A stretch of 64,000 nt of DNA, taken from NCBI RefSeq assembly GCF_963678635.1, contig NC_087062.1, positions 29,908,833-29,972,832 on the forward strand. The letters are read 5' to 3'. The stretch is from Symsagittifera roscoffensis. Lineage: Eukaryota > Xenacoelomorpha > Acoela > Convolutidae. The notes beneath the pieces are model-generated. The model saw nothing but the letters and a program-made list of their open reading frames with translations. It was not told the origin of the DNA and searched no databases. Position 1 is the first letter of the stretch, and each line of letters opens with the position of its first letter. Below, piece after piece: positions 13,180 through 25,031 of the stretch. The translations under genes were made by a program, and so were the position numbers.

Positions 13180-13989
13180 GTAAGATTAATTCAGACACAT
13201 CACCGTTTGGGGACACTATAATTCCTCAGTGGAGAAAAAGAAGAGATGGCCAATTAACACTTAACTGAGACCAAAATTGAAAGGTAAATTGACAACTGAT
13301 GTGACGTCATGATGAACTCTGATCTCCAGGATTTTGCTTGGTATATATTGTTTATCCTCAACCAAGCCAGAAAAGGAATGTTAAGGACTAGTTTATGATA
13401 AATCGATAGCAAAGGCGTCAAGTTGATTTTTGGATGGATCAATTTTTTTCATGATTGCGTTGAGCTGACTTTACGTGTTGGGTAATTTGGCTTAACCCTT
13501 GTCTTTAGTTTGCTTGAAATGAAGTAGAAACTTTTTAATTTTTCAAAATAATATTTCAGGAAAAAAAATTTTTGGTACTGTAAATTTTAAAAATTCAAGG
13601 ACCTTATTTTTTAGAGACCAATAATTCCCTCCTTCTCCTTGTAATTTTTGAACAGCCCTCCAGGTTGCTATCGGAGACAAAAAATATTCAAAAAAATATT
13701 TAAAACAGGCCTTAAAAGCTTTCTATTCAATAGTAAAACTTGATTTTACGTAAAACTTCAGTTAAATTACACTAAATTTAGCAGAATTTATTTACACTTA
13801 TAAAGCAAAGTGTATCAGTATAAATTTTCTTTTTTTCCAACCTAAGTTGCAAATAAAATTGCTACTTTTGGTGGCACTTTTGAATCGTTAGGCTGCGGTA
13901 GCAGTATTATATCAAATGTGATTTGACATTTGATTAGTAAAAAGTTAACACAGCTGATGCAGTTTCAATTCATTAAATGAACCGGAAAA

Positions 13990-14405
13990 TTTATACGTTT
14001 CAAACAGCAGTACAATGATAAAAAACTCGATTTCAGAATTTTTCCAACTCAATATATTTCGCAATTTTTTTAAAATGCATAATTTATACCCAACTTGGCT
14101 TCATGTTTTTCAATTTATTATATGCAAAACGGTGTCTTTGTGTATTTAGTACTACTTTGCTGCATCTAATTGGCAATTTATTAGCATTTTTAGCTGTGAT
14201 ATTGGTGGATTTTAAGCATCCGTGGCTCTCAGTGGTTAGTGCATGAGACTCAATTTTGCTAGGTCGCAGTTTCGAATCCGAAACGTAGCTGATTTTTTAC
14301 TAGTTCGAGACTTCTTTCTATTTTTTTATTATTTCACTTGATAGAAATGCTTTTTGGTCGTGTTCTCGCAATTGTTTGCGAAGCGCAGCTTCGCTTCTGT
14401 GTAAC
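13990..14405 (+). repeat. tRNA-derived SINE-like repeat, copy 2
   Basis: Second copy of the family at 4060-4545. The tRNA-like part (about 14222-14290) is clearer here: an A-box-like tggctctcagtggttagtgc and a B-box gtttcgaatcc, close to the pol III consensus GGTTCGANTCC. The tail tcgtgttctcgcaattgtttg then gcgaagcgcagcttcgc forms a short hairpin. A related tail fragment (tatgcgaagtgcaacttcgc) lies at about 23985-24005. Confidence 0.6.
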
Positions 14406-15536
14406 CAAATGTTTCAGATTATAATTTTTTTGCTATAAAATTATGTGTTGGATTTTGCGAATTGAAAGTCAGAAACTTGACCTAAGAGTAGAAAAATGAG
14501 CTCATTTTGACTACAAATTGCTTTAAAAACCAATTTTTGCTTGGTAAAATTGAACTAATATTTCATTTTTGAAACGTGGAAAAGTATTCAAAAAGCATTA
14601 TCATCACTTGCGTTTTCGTTTTAGCAAGCTTTAGCAAGCGTTTTAGTAAGCTTAGTATTTCCTGTTCATTGCAAAGGTTGAAATAAAAGTTAGCAATAAA
14701 ACCCTATTTTTTAATATCCAGCATAAATGTTTTTTCATGATATTTAAAAAGAAAATCTTGAAAAGTAATGGTAAAGCTGTGATAAACAACTAGTTGCAAC
14801 ATCGTTTTTTTAATTGCTTCCAAAGGAAACATGTCCCTCAAAACATCAAAGGAAAGCATCATCTGCACTTATCAGTGGTTTGTTTCGACTTCACAATTTT
14901 CAATCTTTTTCTGAACCAATCGTCACAAAAAACTTAAAACCATTTGGTTTACTCTAGTCTCCCTCTCAGGATAAAACTAAATGAAATTTTTCTTTACTCA
15001 TTGTAAATGATAAAAGTCTTAGAACATGAGACACATAACTTTTTGTGGACGCTACCAGCAAAGTGTACTAATATGCCACAAGCGCTACTTATTGTTCAGT
15101 AAAGATGAGCAAAAACAATTCAGTGAGTGGCGTGAAAAATTGGGTAAATACTTGATCTTTCTGAGATGTAAGTTGAATCTCCTAATTTTTAATTTAGAAG
15201 CCAAACTATTTTGGTAAATAAGAGCTTCGTTTAACCAAATCGGATTGATCTATTAGTAAAATTGGTTTTTCACACCATTTTTTGAACCATCTGGTTCAAC
15301 AAATGCTTAAACTAATGCCCAACCTGGACATCACTGACACTAACCCAAAATACTCCAATTTTTTCCCGTTTTTTGCTGAGTGAGGGCAATTGTTGACAAA
15401 GTTATCTATCGTAAACAGTAGATCAAACTTCTCGGGTAAGCATGAATTAAACAAGAATTTTCGTATCAGAGCAAAACCCTGAAAGTTCCGACTGCCATTT
15501 GAGTGGTCTCGAATAGTTTATGATAAACTAAATATT
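14406..15536. other. Intergenic, no gene seen
   Basis: AT-rich non-coding DNA. The right end (about 15420-15536) contains an R1 repeat fragment recognisable by ccctgaaagttccgactgcc. The only notable ORF (63 codons at 15026-15217) has no supporting context. Confidence 0.45.
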
Positions 15537-15544
15537 GGCAAAAC

Positions 15545-15958
15545 CAGGGGCGGATTTAGGGGGGGGGGGGGGGGTTGGACGCCTTCTCTCAGGAATTCGA
15601 CCCCCCGTCGACCCAAAGGGAAAAGGTACCCCCTTTGGTACTTTTTAAGAAATTCATTTTTAGCCAACCGAACCTAAAATTTTTCTAAAGGCGCCTTTGG
15701 CGCCAATATATACTAACTTTGAGGGGGAGTGCGCGCCAAAAAACTCATTTTTTTTGTCAAAATGTTGCAAAACGGCTTTTTGACCTGTTTTTTTTTGAAA
15801 ATTCTGCCCGCGGCGCAGAAATTTTGGCGGAAAACAGGGTGTTTTTACTGTTTTGGGAAAGCTCGGAAAATCAATTTTGTCGACCTGACTAAAAAAAGGG
15901 TCGTCAAAATTTTTGAAAAGCCGCGTCCCCCCTCCAGAAAATCCTAGATCCACCCCTG
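15545..15958. mobile_element. hAT MITE with perfect 8-bp target duplication
   Basis: Left end CAGGGGCGGATTTAGG; right end, reverse-complemented, CAGGGGTGGATCTAGG. The flanks are exactly duplicated: ggcaaaac at 15537-15544 and 15959-15966. CAGGGG-type TIRs plus an 8-bp duplication are diagnostic of the hAT superfamily. A long G run follows the left TIR. It is inserted into an R1-like repeat and encodes nothing. Degraded relatives lie at 18645-18875 and 54117-54452. Confidence 0.85.
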
Positions 15959-15984
15959 GGCAAAACTATGAACTTAAAGTTGAT

Positions 15985-16450
15985 GATAACAAATCTTAAG
16001 TGTTAATTCTTAAGTCAGGTATGGAACTAACAAAAAGCAATTAGCTTCCTGACTCAAAATTGGAACGATTTTGTAATGCGGGATAATTCGCCACGTGTAA
16101 TGTGAAAAACAAGACTGCTCGTAAATCAGGACAAAGCCCTGAATGTTCCGACTATGTCCTTTAGTCTCTATCGAATAGTTTTTGGGAAAAGAAAAAACTG
16201 AAAATCTATAAGTTTTGGACAGTAGATCGAAGATCAAGTGTGAAAACTTGAGCGATACGAAACTAATACGATCGATTAGCTAAAGCCTCAATTCAATTTG
16301 GAACGCTTTGGTTGTGCCTGATGTTTTGCCACGCATAAAATATTCGCGTTAAGATTTCAGCATTATGAATAAACTGTTCCAGTCGCAAATAAATTAGTCC
16401 ATAAATTGGCAGTTTTCAAACTCCCAGAAGTTTCCATGGAATGATCGGAG
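15985..16450 (+). repeat. R1 dispersed repeat, plus orientation
   Basis: Contains the R1 landmarks in order: aacaagactgctcgta, a short hairpin around agccctgaa, gttccgact, atcgaatagttttt, ctgaaaatctata, aattcaatttggaacg, and aaattggcagttttcaaactcc. It matches the reverse complement of 53560-54115 and of the split copy 21765-23830. No coding content. Confidence 0.5.
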
Positions 16451-16489
16451 GTAAAATATCGGACCAAATTATTATCCTCCGCCCTACAC

Positions 16490-16665
16490 ACGTTTAGGGG
16501 GGGAGGATGTTAACTTGGTTCTAAGTTGGGAATTTGCAGCCAATCAGAATCGAACATTTTACATGCAGCGCTTCGCAAATTTAATTTAAATTAAGCGCTG
16601 GGGTGGAGGATCTTAACTTGGTCTGTTAGGGGGGGGGGGGGGGGGGGTGTTAACTTGATCCAAAA
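16490..16665. repeat. G-run flanked, palindromic short repeat
   Basis: The phrase ggaggat(g/c)ttaacttggt occurs twice, near 16503 and 16605. They flank an inverted repeat gcgctt..aaatttaatttaaatt..aagcgc. Poly-G tracts sit close to both, the second about 20 G long at 16627-16647. Probably a small degenerate MITE, but the ends are unclear. Confidence 0.35.
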
Positions 16666-17039
16666 TATCTTTTTTGAGGAAGGCGACATCTTTAACGGGA
16701 TATAAAGTTTTTTTTGTTAAAAACTGTTATTTTGATTTCCGAAAAATGACAAAATAAAAAAAGCACACCGAGCAGAATTATTCCGTTTTCTGAAATTGAG
16801 TTTTAGTAGCTCAAAAACTGCAAGATCGGGTACAAATTCTGGGGTAGGTAGACTTTTTGAATTGTTAACATTTATAGTGTAAGGACCTTGGATGGTGAGT
16901 GCATGCGATTTTATAGTGCATAAGAAACAACAAGATTCCTGTTCATCGGGAAAAAAATAAAAAATCTTTAAATCATTACAAGGGCGAGGCGACAATTTGT
17001 CGAAAGCGACTTTTAGTAGTGTTATGAAAAAGGAACAAT

Positions 17040-17610
17040 TATCACCATAAGGGAAACAAGACTGCTCGTATCAGGGCGAAGCCCTGAAAGTTCCGACTGC
17101 CTTTTAAGGTCTATGAAGCAGTAATATCATGAAAAAACAAAATGTAAAAAAAAAAAATAAATTGAAAAAAAATTTCAAAAAAAAATTTGAGATGTTTTGT
17201 GAAAATCATCCCCCCACACGCCATTTAAAGTACAAAGTCATAAATTTCGTTTCTAGTAACACATCAATTACGGCAATTAAGCTTCGTTCAACCAATTTGG
17301 AACAATTTCTAAGACGGATTAAATCTCCGCTTACGCGTTAATAGCGCGAAATATATCGCGCGTTAATTGTCCCAAATTGGCCAAAATGCCAATCTTTAAA
17401 CCCCCATAACGTTGCAAAAAACGATCACAGGTGAGATATCTTTTCAAATTTAAGCTCAGGACAACAATACCTTTTGCGTGATATAAAAAAGTTCCGTGAA
17501 AAATTGCTAGTTTAAGTCGAAATTTGTCCGAAGAAAAAAAAACCCACCCGAGCACAAATATTCTGTTACTTCTGTATCGAAAGTCGGAACAAATAGTAGA
17601 TCAAATTTTT
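17040..17610 (+). repeat. R1 dispersed repeat, plus orientation
   Basis: Begins with gggaaacaagactgctcgta and cagggcgaagccctg. Past a partial gap it carries the downstream R1 block: caaattggccaaaatgcc, gtgagatatcttttcaaattt, cgtgatataaaaaag, gtcgaaatttgtccgaag, gagcacaaatattctgtt and cgaaagtcggaacaa. Less complete copies lie around 16680-16830 and 18200-18600. Confidence 0.5.
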
Positions 17611-18644
17611 TTCCAGTAGTCCAGCGTTGTTTGCGCAACGCGGGAGTCGGTGCCTGGTGCCGACAACCACGAGTCGTTTTCGTAAGCAGCTCTTGTCTCG
17701 GTTTTGTCAAGCTCGCAACCCGTATCAGCCCGATTGCGGTATACCATTTAAACCCTTCTTTTTTCGCTAGTTCGATTTGTCACTTTTTTGAGAAAATGCG
17801 AATTGTCGCTTTCGACCTAATTATTCTTCGTCTTGAAAAAACAGCGGATCTCATCGAAATCTCTTTATAATTTGAAATTTGAAAACTGTTAAAAACGCTA
17901 TATTATTTTCTAAAAGTTGAAACTAAAATATGATCCTCCTCTGTTAACAGACCAGATGAAGACCTTCCACTCCAATATGACTTTCCCCAACACTTCAGGT
18001 AATATGATCTTTTTCTGTGGGCTGAAAAACGAACTGAACATCCTTTTGCGAGACCTCGTTGGGAGAACGGTATTTGACTTGATACAGAAACTGAAACCAA
18101 AAGAGTTATTTCTGATTATGATGAAGGTGACAAAATAGGAGTCAAGCACTTTTCTTTTTATACGCAACAGCATTTAGAAACAGAGTTTCAGTCAGTTTCA
18201 GTAATTACCAGCAAGACTGCTTGAATTAGGGCAACACCAGATAAATTGCTTTATCTGCACAGTATCTGCAGTTGTTTCTTTTCAAAGATGCATCAAAATT
18301 TCGAAAAAAATAAAAATAACCATGAAAATTGTTTTTGTTTTTAATTTTTTTAGAGTAGTATGAGAGACAAAAGTGAGACACTTTTCATATAATTTATATT
18401 CTTTTTAACCGAAAAAATATGTTGTTCTTTTAATTTTGTAATGATTCAAATCGCCGCTCACACCCCGCGTTAATAGAATACTGGTTGAAAGCGCGCATTA
18501 ACTGTCCAAAATTGGCAATTCTCAAACTCTCGTATCTCGAAGATCTTGTCGCAGGTTGATTTTTGAAAAATTGTTGGTATCAATACCACTATATCCTTAA
18601 ACATCTTTACTGGATAAAATGTTCGTTCACAAAATTTTTCAGTT

Positions 18645-18875
18645 TACCTTATGAGTAATTCAAATTTTGCATCCCTTGTACTATTTTGAGATTTCTGCGG
18701 CGCAGAAATTTTGGCCATAACAGGGTCTTTTTAGTGCTTTGGGATAGCTCAGAAAATCAATTTGATCGACCTAAAAAAAGTCGACAAAATTTTTGAATTT
18801 TTTTTTTGAAAATCCGCCCTCTCCCCCCCCTTCTTTTCCCCCACTCGAGAAAATCATAGATCCGCCCATGCAGCC
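18645..18875. repeat. Degraded relative of the 15.5-kb hAT MITE
   Basis: Shares ctgcggcgcagaaattttggc, ggtctttttagtg..tttggga, gctcagaaaatcaatttg, cgacct and the terminal atagatccgccc with the right half of 15545-15958. The left TIR is missing and the right TIR has decayed, so no target duplication can be read. Confidence 0.55.
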
Positions 18876-21764
18876 AGGTGTCTAATTTTTTAGAAGTTGA
18901 AAGTTTTTTTCTCTAAATATTAAGTTGTCGGGCTATCCTTTGTAGGTTATTTTTTGACTGTTAAATTTCCACACCATAAAGTTTGCTTCTGATATAAACA
19001 GTTCATGAAGGAATTGAAAGTAGTGCTGTTTTTTTCCAGTGATCGTGCAAGTAATTGAGTTTTAAAAAGTTTTGCCCAAATTTTGTTAAAAAAACTTTCT
19101 ACAATTTGGGAAAACTTTTTGACTATTGATTTTTTGTTCAATTTTAGTTGAAAAAACCAAAACAATGCGGTCTTATGTTTTCCAGCATCTGAAAATATGA
19201 ACCTAACTCGTTTAAAAGAAAATTATGGAAAAAAAATTATCTGTTTTGTTTAATGATTGGTAATGAATTAACATGATTTGAAGAACTCATCTGGTATTGC
19301 TTAAAACACAAATGAAGATATAGAACTCAACATAGAACACCAATTTGTTTCACAGTGTAGCAAAGTTCCGTTTCAATGCTATGATAATTTTTTCTGCAAT
19401 TGTTGATAAAATTACCAAAAATCTGTTGTGATGAAGAGCAGTATTTTTGGTATGAGTCGTCTGCAAAAGAGAAAATTTTTCATTTGTTTGTTAGATTTTT
19501 TTCCACACGCATTGTCAAGAAATAAAGATTTCTTCCTTTTCTAGTAACAAACTATTTGCATCAATTTGAATGCCTTATAAGTAATAAGTAAATTGAATTC
19601 CAGCAAAATCACAAGCCTCTTAACAAATTTAGCATCCAATTATTTTCAAACAAATGGGTTCAAATGGAGCTAGGAGTTCTGCCTAGATCGAGCCACAGGA
19701 ATTTTGCCCTCACGACGCTGACCCCAATGTCTGGGTATTACAAACACATTCTTTTAGTTTCCGAAAAAAAAACCAGATAAGATGGCGAATGAAAAGTTGA
19801 ACTAATTTGATATTGTTAAACATTAAACTCAATGTTTTTTGTACTGTTTCAACTCGAAGTCCCTTAGTACGATGTCTGGTAGCAGTATTCGATTTGTTAT
19901 CATGACATTGAACATATTAGTTGGCAAAACAAACACGAGATCATAGTTTTGCCACAAATTGCCCTAGCAGAATTGTTTTAGTAATTGTTTTGAAAATCGC
20001 TAGTCGTAGGTCCGTGTGGCCTTTTATTTAAATTTCTTGAACTTGTTCACTTCGTCTTTACTGCTTCTGCTAACTGTGACATGTGCCTAGAGTCTCCGTT
20101 ATCCCTGTAGAACAAGATAGAGACTTTTCGACAGAGGACACCCAACTGAGCACATGCGGCAATTATTTTAATTTGAATTGATATAATAAGCTGCTCACGC
20201 TACGTATTGATAGAAACGGCATCAAAGTCTTTTTTGATGTTTAAGTGTCCATCAGCAGCTGTTACTAAAAAAGTTGAAATTGACCTGAATAAAAAAATCA
20301 TCCCAAGCATAAATGCTCAAGCGTCACCTTTATCGAAAGTCGGAAAATAGGAAGCTAAAGCAAACTCCAATAAATATCACCTACAAGTTTTCGGTTAATC
20401 TTAAAAAAAATCTTTTAAGAGCACTTTTATGGAGCATTTTATGACTGTTTTTGTTATGACGGTAACTGCATTATTGGTTCATTCGATTTTACCAGAAAAC
20501 CATTTCAATCAAACAGCTTGATACTAATTGTTTTCTGATAGTGACATTTGACTCTCATTTTTTGACCTCTTTGCGGGCGATTAGTGCAAATAAAACTGAC
20601 TCAGATCCAACGCTATCAAATCATTTTCTTATGTCCATTTTTGAATTAGTTGTATCAAAGATGTTATTAAGCATACTTCGGTGTTTATTATTCAAGCGTT
20701 TGGAGATTTCAAACAAAATTTATGCAAAGCAGTTTAAGCAGACAATGAGTTAAAAAATTGAGTGAAAAAGTGGGGCAAGTTTTTCATTTGGATAATAAAT
20801 TGACTGTAGCAACTCGATGAAAGGGTTAAAAAACGTTTTTTGCCCAACATTTCTGACGCGGCTCCAAGAAACCTCGCTCGGTCAACTTAATTTTCATAGC
20901 GAGGTCCAAGCCTCGCATCGCAACTTTGATTGCGTCATAAACGTAATTACTGACATGCGTTGACGCGTCATTACACAAATCAAACACACGAAACAAATGA
21001 TTTTTACAGCAATTTATACATGAAATTTTTAAACTACCTTTTCTGTTTAGTTAATTCTGACGTAGTTTTCTGTCTAAAATTGATGCAAACGAAGAGGCTG
21101 ATTAATTTTTGCGGGTCAATTGAGCAATCTCTACCCCCCTCCCTTCAGACCTTCCCCTCGCCCACCGTAATGTCCAATTGAGCTATCTCAATCCCCTCCA
21201 AGCCTAACGGCAAAACACAACAAAGTGCTATCAAATCAAAGGCGAACAGGTGGCTGATGTTTAGTTAGCATGCAATCAGCTGACCGATTGAAGTTTTCAT
21301 AAGTGTCAAGAAAAATCAATCTTTTTCTTCAATTTTTTGTTTGAGCAATCAGTGTTTCGAAGAAAGCAAGTTGCCTTGATTGATGCTGCTCTAACTTCCT
21401 ATCTAAACACCAATTTTTCCTCAGCAGAGCCTTAATAATTTTCGTTGCAGTTTTCCACATTTATTCCAGAAAAAAGCCGGCTGGACATGGGATTAATTTG
21501 GTCATTTTATTCACTCTAAAACGATTGTTTTTTTTTTGGTTTTGATGCAAGGAGATTTGGTGTTTACACAAGCAAAGCTTGTGTTATAATATGAACTATC
21601 TTTTATAATATGAACTTGGACATCTTTTTTTTTTCAACCTAAGTCGCAAATATTTTTGCGACACAAATATTGTTGCGATAAAATGTGTTAATTTTGATCA
21701 ATAACCAGCTATTAAGTACAGCCACTGCTAAGGATATTAACACAGACTATTATTAATGCGACTT
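18876..21764. other. Intergenic, no gene seen
   Basis: AT-rich non-coding sequence. A short R1-like fragment (cgaaagtcggaaaat) is near 20335. No supported gene, RNA or clear repeat boundary. Confidence 0.45.
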
Positions 21765-22032
21765 TTGTAACGAAAATAACGGAATATTTGTGCTCGGCGG
21801 GGTTTTTTCTTCAGACAAATTTCGACTTTTTAATTAGCCCTGTTTGCCGGGATTTTTCTTATATCATTCAAAAAGTATTGCTGTCCCGAGCTTAAATTTG
21901 AAAGATATTTCACCCATGAAAAGTTCAAATGTAAAAAGATATTTCACCTCCGATGTTTTTTCTGGGGTTTGAAAATTGCCAAATTGGTCATGTTCTGGAC
22001 TAAATTATGCGCGCTTTGAAAAGTTTATTCAT
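21765..22032 (-). repeat. R1 repeat, left part of an interrupted copy
   Basis: Reverse-orientation R1 block: aacggaatatttgtgctcgg, cagacaaatttcgac, atcattcaaaaagtattgct, gcttaaatttgaaagatat, ttgaaaattgccaaattggt and ggactaaattatgcgcgctt. It breaks at ttattcat and resumes at 23561. The uninterrupted copy at 53640-54115 shows what the site looked like before insertion. Confidence 0.65.
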
Positions 22033-23560
22033 CATTACGAAGCCAAACTGTGCACTGGATAGGAGCACAATTTTGCGTCTGTATGTTCCTGGATTCCAGG
22101 GATAAGTCTTAAAATATGTTCCAAAATGTAAGTGGATTCCACAAACAAAATTTCAGTGGATTCCGCATAAATCTTTAACGTAAATTTTGTCGGCACATTT
22201 CTTTTGTTGCGTATTCCTCAACAAGCAAATATAGCTGGTTTTTCTGGATTCCGCAACTGTCAGTGGATTCCGCAAAATGTAAGGGGAATCCGGCAATGTA
22301 AGTGGATTCCCCAAACTGTGAGTGGATTCCGAATTTTGTTCAATGCTGAACTTGCATATGAACAATTAAAAGCTGAGCTGGAAATCTTATCTCTGGCAAT
22401 GCGGATTTAAAAGCAAAGAGCTAACCATTGTTAACGGAATCGACGAATAAGTCTTAAAAAATTGGTTGCCTAAACCGGTGGATGTCATCTTTTAGTATTT
22501 TGGAAACACAACACCAAACAATTTCAATATTTGGAGTCATTGAGTTGGGAGTGTATGGAACACACAGCATATCGACAAATTAGGCCAGTATCTGCGTCAA
22601 TCCCAAATACTGATTTTGGAAGCATAACGCCGAATAAATGCAGTAATTGCAGTAATTGGGATGGGAATGTATGGAAACACAAGACAAAGCATATCGCCAA
22701 ATTAGGTCAGTATTTGGGATTCCATCGATCCCAAATACTGGTCAGTATTTGGGATTGATAAAATCCCAAAAACTGGATAAATGTGGAATAATTATGGAAT
22801 ATATCCATTATTTGTAATCATTAGAATGATGGTGATTAGAAATCCAACGCATAGAATATCGTCGAATTAGTTCAGTATTTGGGATGCCATCGATCCCAAA
22901 TACTGGTCAGTATTTGGGATTGATGGAATCCCAAAAACTGGAATAACGTGGAATAAATATGGAATATAACCATTATTTGAAGTCATTAGGTTGAGAGTGA
23001 TTAGAAACCCAACGCATAGCAAATCGTCGAATTAGTTCAGTATTTGGGATTTCATCAATCTCAAATACTGGTCAGTAATTTGGATTCCATTAATCCCAAA
23101 CACTGATCTGTTCTAGTAAATTTCTATTCAAGTGAGTTTCTTTTCTATTGAAATCAAATCATGTATTTGAAAGATAAAATTTTAAAGGCTACTACACATA
23201 TAAATATATGTCAAGGGAATCCGCAAACAAAATGCGGATTCGACATACAATTTGCGGATTTCACTTACAGTTGCGGATTCCGCAACAGCTCAATTTAACG
23301 ATACAAATGTTTTCATCATTTGTTTGTGGATTCCACAAACTGTTCTGGATTCCACAAATACAGTTGCGGATTCCGCAAATTCGCCTATTTTTCGAGCGAT
23401 TTTGAGCAGTACAATGATTTAAGTATTTGTTTGTGGAATCCAAAACAGCATAGAAGATCAAAGAAAAGTAGCAATGTTGCGGATTCCGCGACAACTCTGA
23501 TTTTGGCCTGTTGCGGATTCCGCTTATAATGCAGAGAATGCACAGTTTGGCCTCGTAATG
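22033..23560. mobile_element. Non-autonomous CACTA/EnSpm-like transposon, copy 2
   Basis: Same 1.5-kb element as 4821-6378, colinear throughout, with TIR CATTACGA(A/G)GCCAAACTGTG and the GGATTCCGCAA subterminal arrays. The internal minisatellite is at about 22520-23110. It lies inside an R1 repeat: the flanks read attcat|element|ataatgctg, against attcataatgctg in the intact R1 copy at about 53893-53905. The insertion therefore duplicated exactly AT, fixing both element ends and a 2-bp target duplication. Confidence 0.75.
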
Positions 23561-23830
23561 ATAATGCTGAGAGCGCAACGCGCGCAATATTTATGCGTGT
23601 CGAACTAATCCGCACAACAAAATCGTTCCAAATTGAATTGAGGCTAGGTATTCGGTCGTGTTAATTTTGTACGACTCAAAATTGCACACTTTGATTTTGT
23701 CCAAAATTTATAGATTTTCAGTATTTACTTTTCTCAAAAACTATTCGATATTAATTAAGGGACGATCGGAACATTGAGGGCTTTGCCCTGATATACAATC
23801 AATCTTGTTCATGTTAAAACTGTTCCACAA
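23561..23830 (-). repeat. R1 repeat, right part of the interrupted copy
   Basis: Continues the R1 copy after the EnSpm-like insertion: ataatgctga, ttatgcgtgt, ccgcacaacaaaatcgtt, caaattgaattgaggct, tcggtcgtgttaattt, aaaactattcgatatt, gagggctttgccctgat and aatcttgttc. Confidence 0.65.
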
Positions 23831-24617
23831 ATTGAGGCATGTTAGTTAGTAAATATCTTTTTTTTTCAAATTGACTGGTACTGCTAATGCGTCATAATTG
23901 GCGTGCGTCACTTAAGAAATTTTGGAGACTCAAAGTTTTACTCAATCAGTTTTTCCCAGTAGCGTCATCAGTCATATTTTTGCTTGTGTATGCGAAGTGC
24001 AACTTCGCCTCTGTGTAAAAATTTTGTTGGATAATCTGGCAAATGGTTTTGTACAATTGTAAATTGTTTCCAGTGCTCATAAACATGCCTCAAGTATCTA
24101 TTGAACTGTTTACACCACACACACCCCATCCCCCCTGGGGGAACAGGGGAGTGGGTTGGGAGATTGCTCAATTTATCTAATTTTGCTCTAAATTGCAAAT
24201 GCAATTGACAGGAAGAAATAAAGAAATGTAAACTATTAATACGTAAATTCAGTTCAATTTAATTTAAACGGTTGCGGATCAGATGACTTTAGAAATATCA
24301 GAAATTTATCTTAAGTTTCAGTCGATTTCTATCTCAACGAGCTGTCGAGAGAACTCTTGCGCATTTCCTAGTTATTCTGAAAAAGACTATTTCATGCTAT
24401 TAAGAAGAACTTAAGGAATATCTATTCCAACTATCGAAGAAGTTAAGGCATATTTGTGCTGATTTAGCCTATTCACGCTAACTTTGGTTTTTCTTCGGTC
24501 AGGATTTCAGAAAAAAATATATATATTAAGGAGCAAATTCCCAGTTTTTAGAAAGGTATTGGAATTTCTTATCAAACTTCGTTTTTACCAACAAAATTTG
24601 AGATATATAAAGGGTTC
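23831..24617. other. Intergenic before the retroelement, no gene seen
   Basis: Contains a SINE-tail-like fragment near 23985-24005 and a short C-rich then G-rich patch at 24119-24160. Nothing else is recognisable. Confidence 0.4.
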
Positions 24618-24821
24618 TTTTTGAGTTAGGACCGAGTTGGTTAACTCATAGAGTAATTTCGGATAGGGTACACCGTCTGCTCGTCACGCTATCTTATTTT
24701 CGGCCGGATAGATTCGTGCAACTTCTTAGTCTAATACCGATCCTAATCTTACTCTTATACTATCTAGTCTCAGGTTGTTTAACTAGTCTCTGCTAGGCTC
24801 AATAGATCTAGGGTATACTGG

Positions 24822-24827
24822 TTTATT
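24822..24827 (-). promoter_or_regulatory. AATAAA polyadenylation signal in the LTR
   Basis: AATAAA on the minus strand, in the context CCGCAATAAACCAG. It is also present in the 5' LTR (43287-43292) and in the LTR of element 2. Confidence 0.65.
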
Positions 24828-24888
24828 GCGGCTGCTGAAGTGCTCGGGAGAGTCCAACTAATTTCTAAGTTAAATTCAAATCTCTCTG

Positions 24889-24916
24889 GTGCTGAAATTA
24901 CAAGTAACTTCAGCAC
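24889..24916 (-). promoter_or_regulatory. TAR-like 13-bp hairpin in the LTR
   Basis: Minus-strand RNA reads GUGCUGAAGUUAC, UU, GUAAUUUCAGCAC: a 13-bp stem with a single G-U pair. It begins about 45 nt after a TATA-like box, so probably 20-25 nt after the start of transcription, and lies about 60 nt before AATAAA. The same hairpin occurs at 43354-43381. In the diverged LTR of element 2 (57605-57632) a different base pair has become G-U, so pairing is kept in minus-strand RNA. Confidence 0.6.
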
Positions 24917-25031
24917 TTACAAATAAGTGGGTTGTTAGTTAGATGGATCATGATTGGTTAATATTAAATACTTTACATTGGTAAAATATCTAAATTATCC
25001 AATCATAAAATGTAGTCTAGATCAGGTTCCA

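Larger units (their letters stand above)
6379..13984. other. Repeat-rich intergenic DNA, no gene seen
   Basis: AT-rich non-coding DNA. Visible items: two stretches near 6710-6770 and 7090-7140 that resemble the 47.3-48.0 kb repeat (gaactaccc..gttcaa), a tRNA-like fragment at about 7255-7320 (B-box-like gtggtttgaattc), and a 67-bp tandem duplication at 8877-9012. All ORFs are short, lack supported splice sites and look random. Confidence 0.5.
24622..25031 (-). repeat. 3' LTR of element 1
   Basis: 410 bp. Read on the minus strand it runs TGGAACCTGATC ... GGTCCTAACTCA. It holds CCAAT boxes (near 24950-24957 and 24978-24983), a TATA-like TATTTAATAT (24970-24961), a hairpin (24916-24889) and the polyadenylation signal AATAAA (24827-24822). 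It looks identical to 43087-43496. Confidence 0.93.

Noticed and set aside
14222..14290. Functional tRNA gene
   Set aside because: A- and B-box-like motifs are present but a proper cloverleaf cannot be formed, and the module is part of a dispersed repeat.
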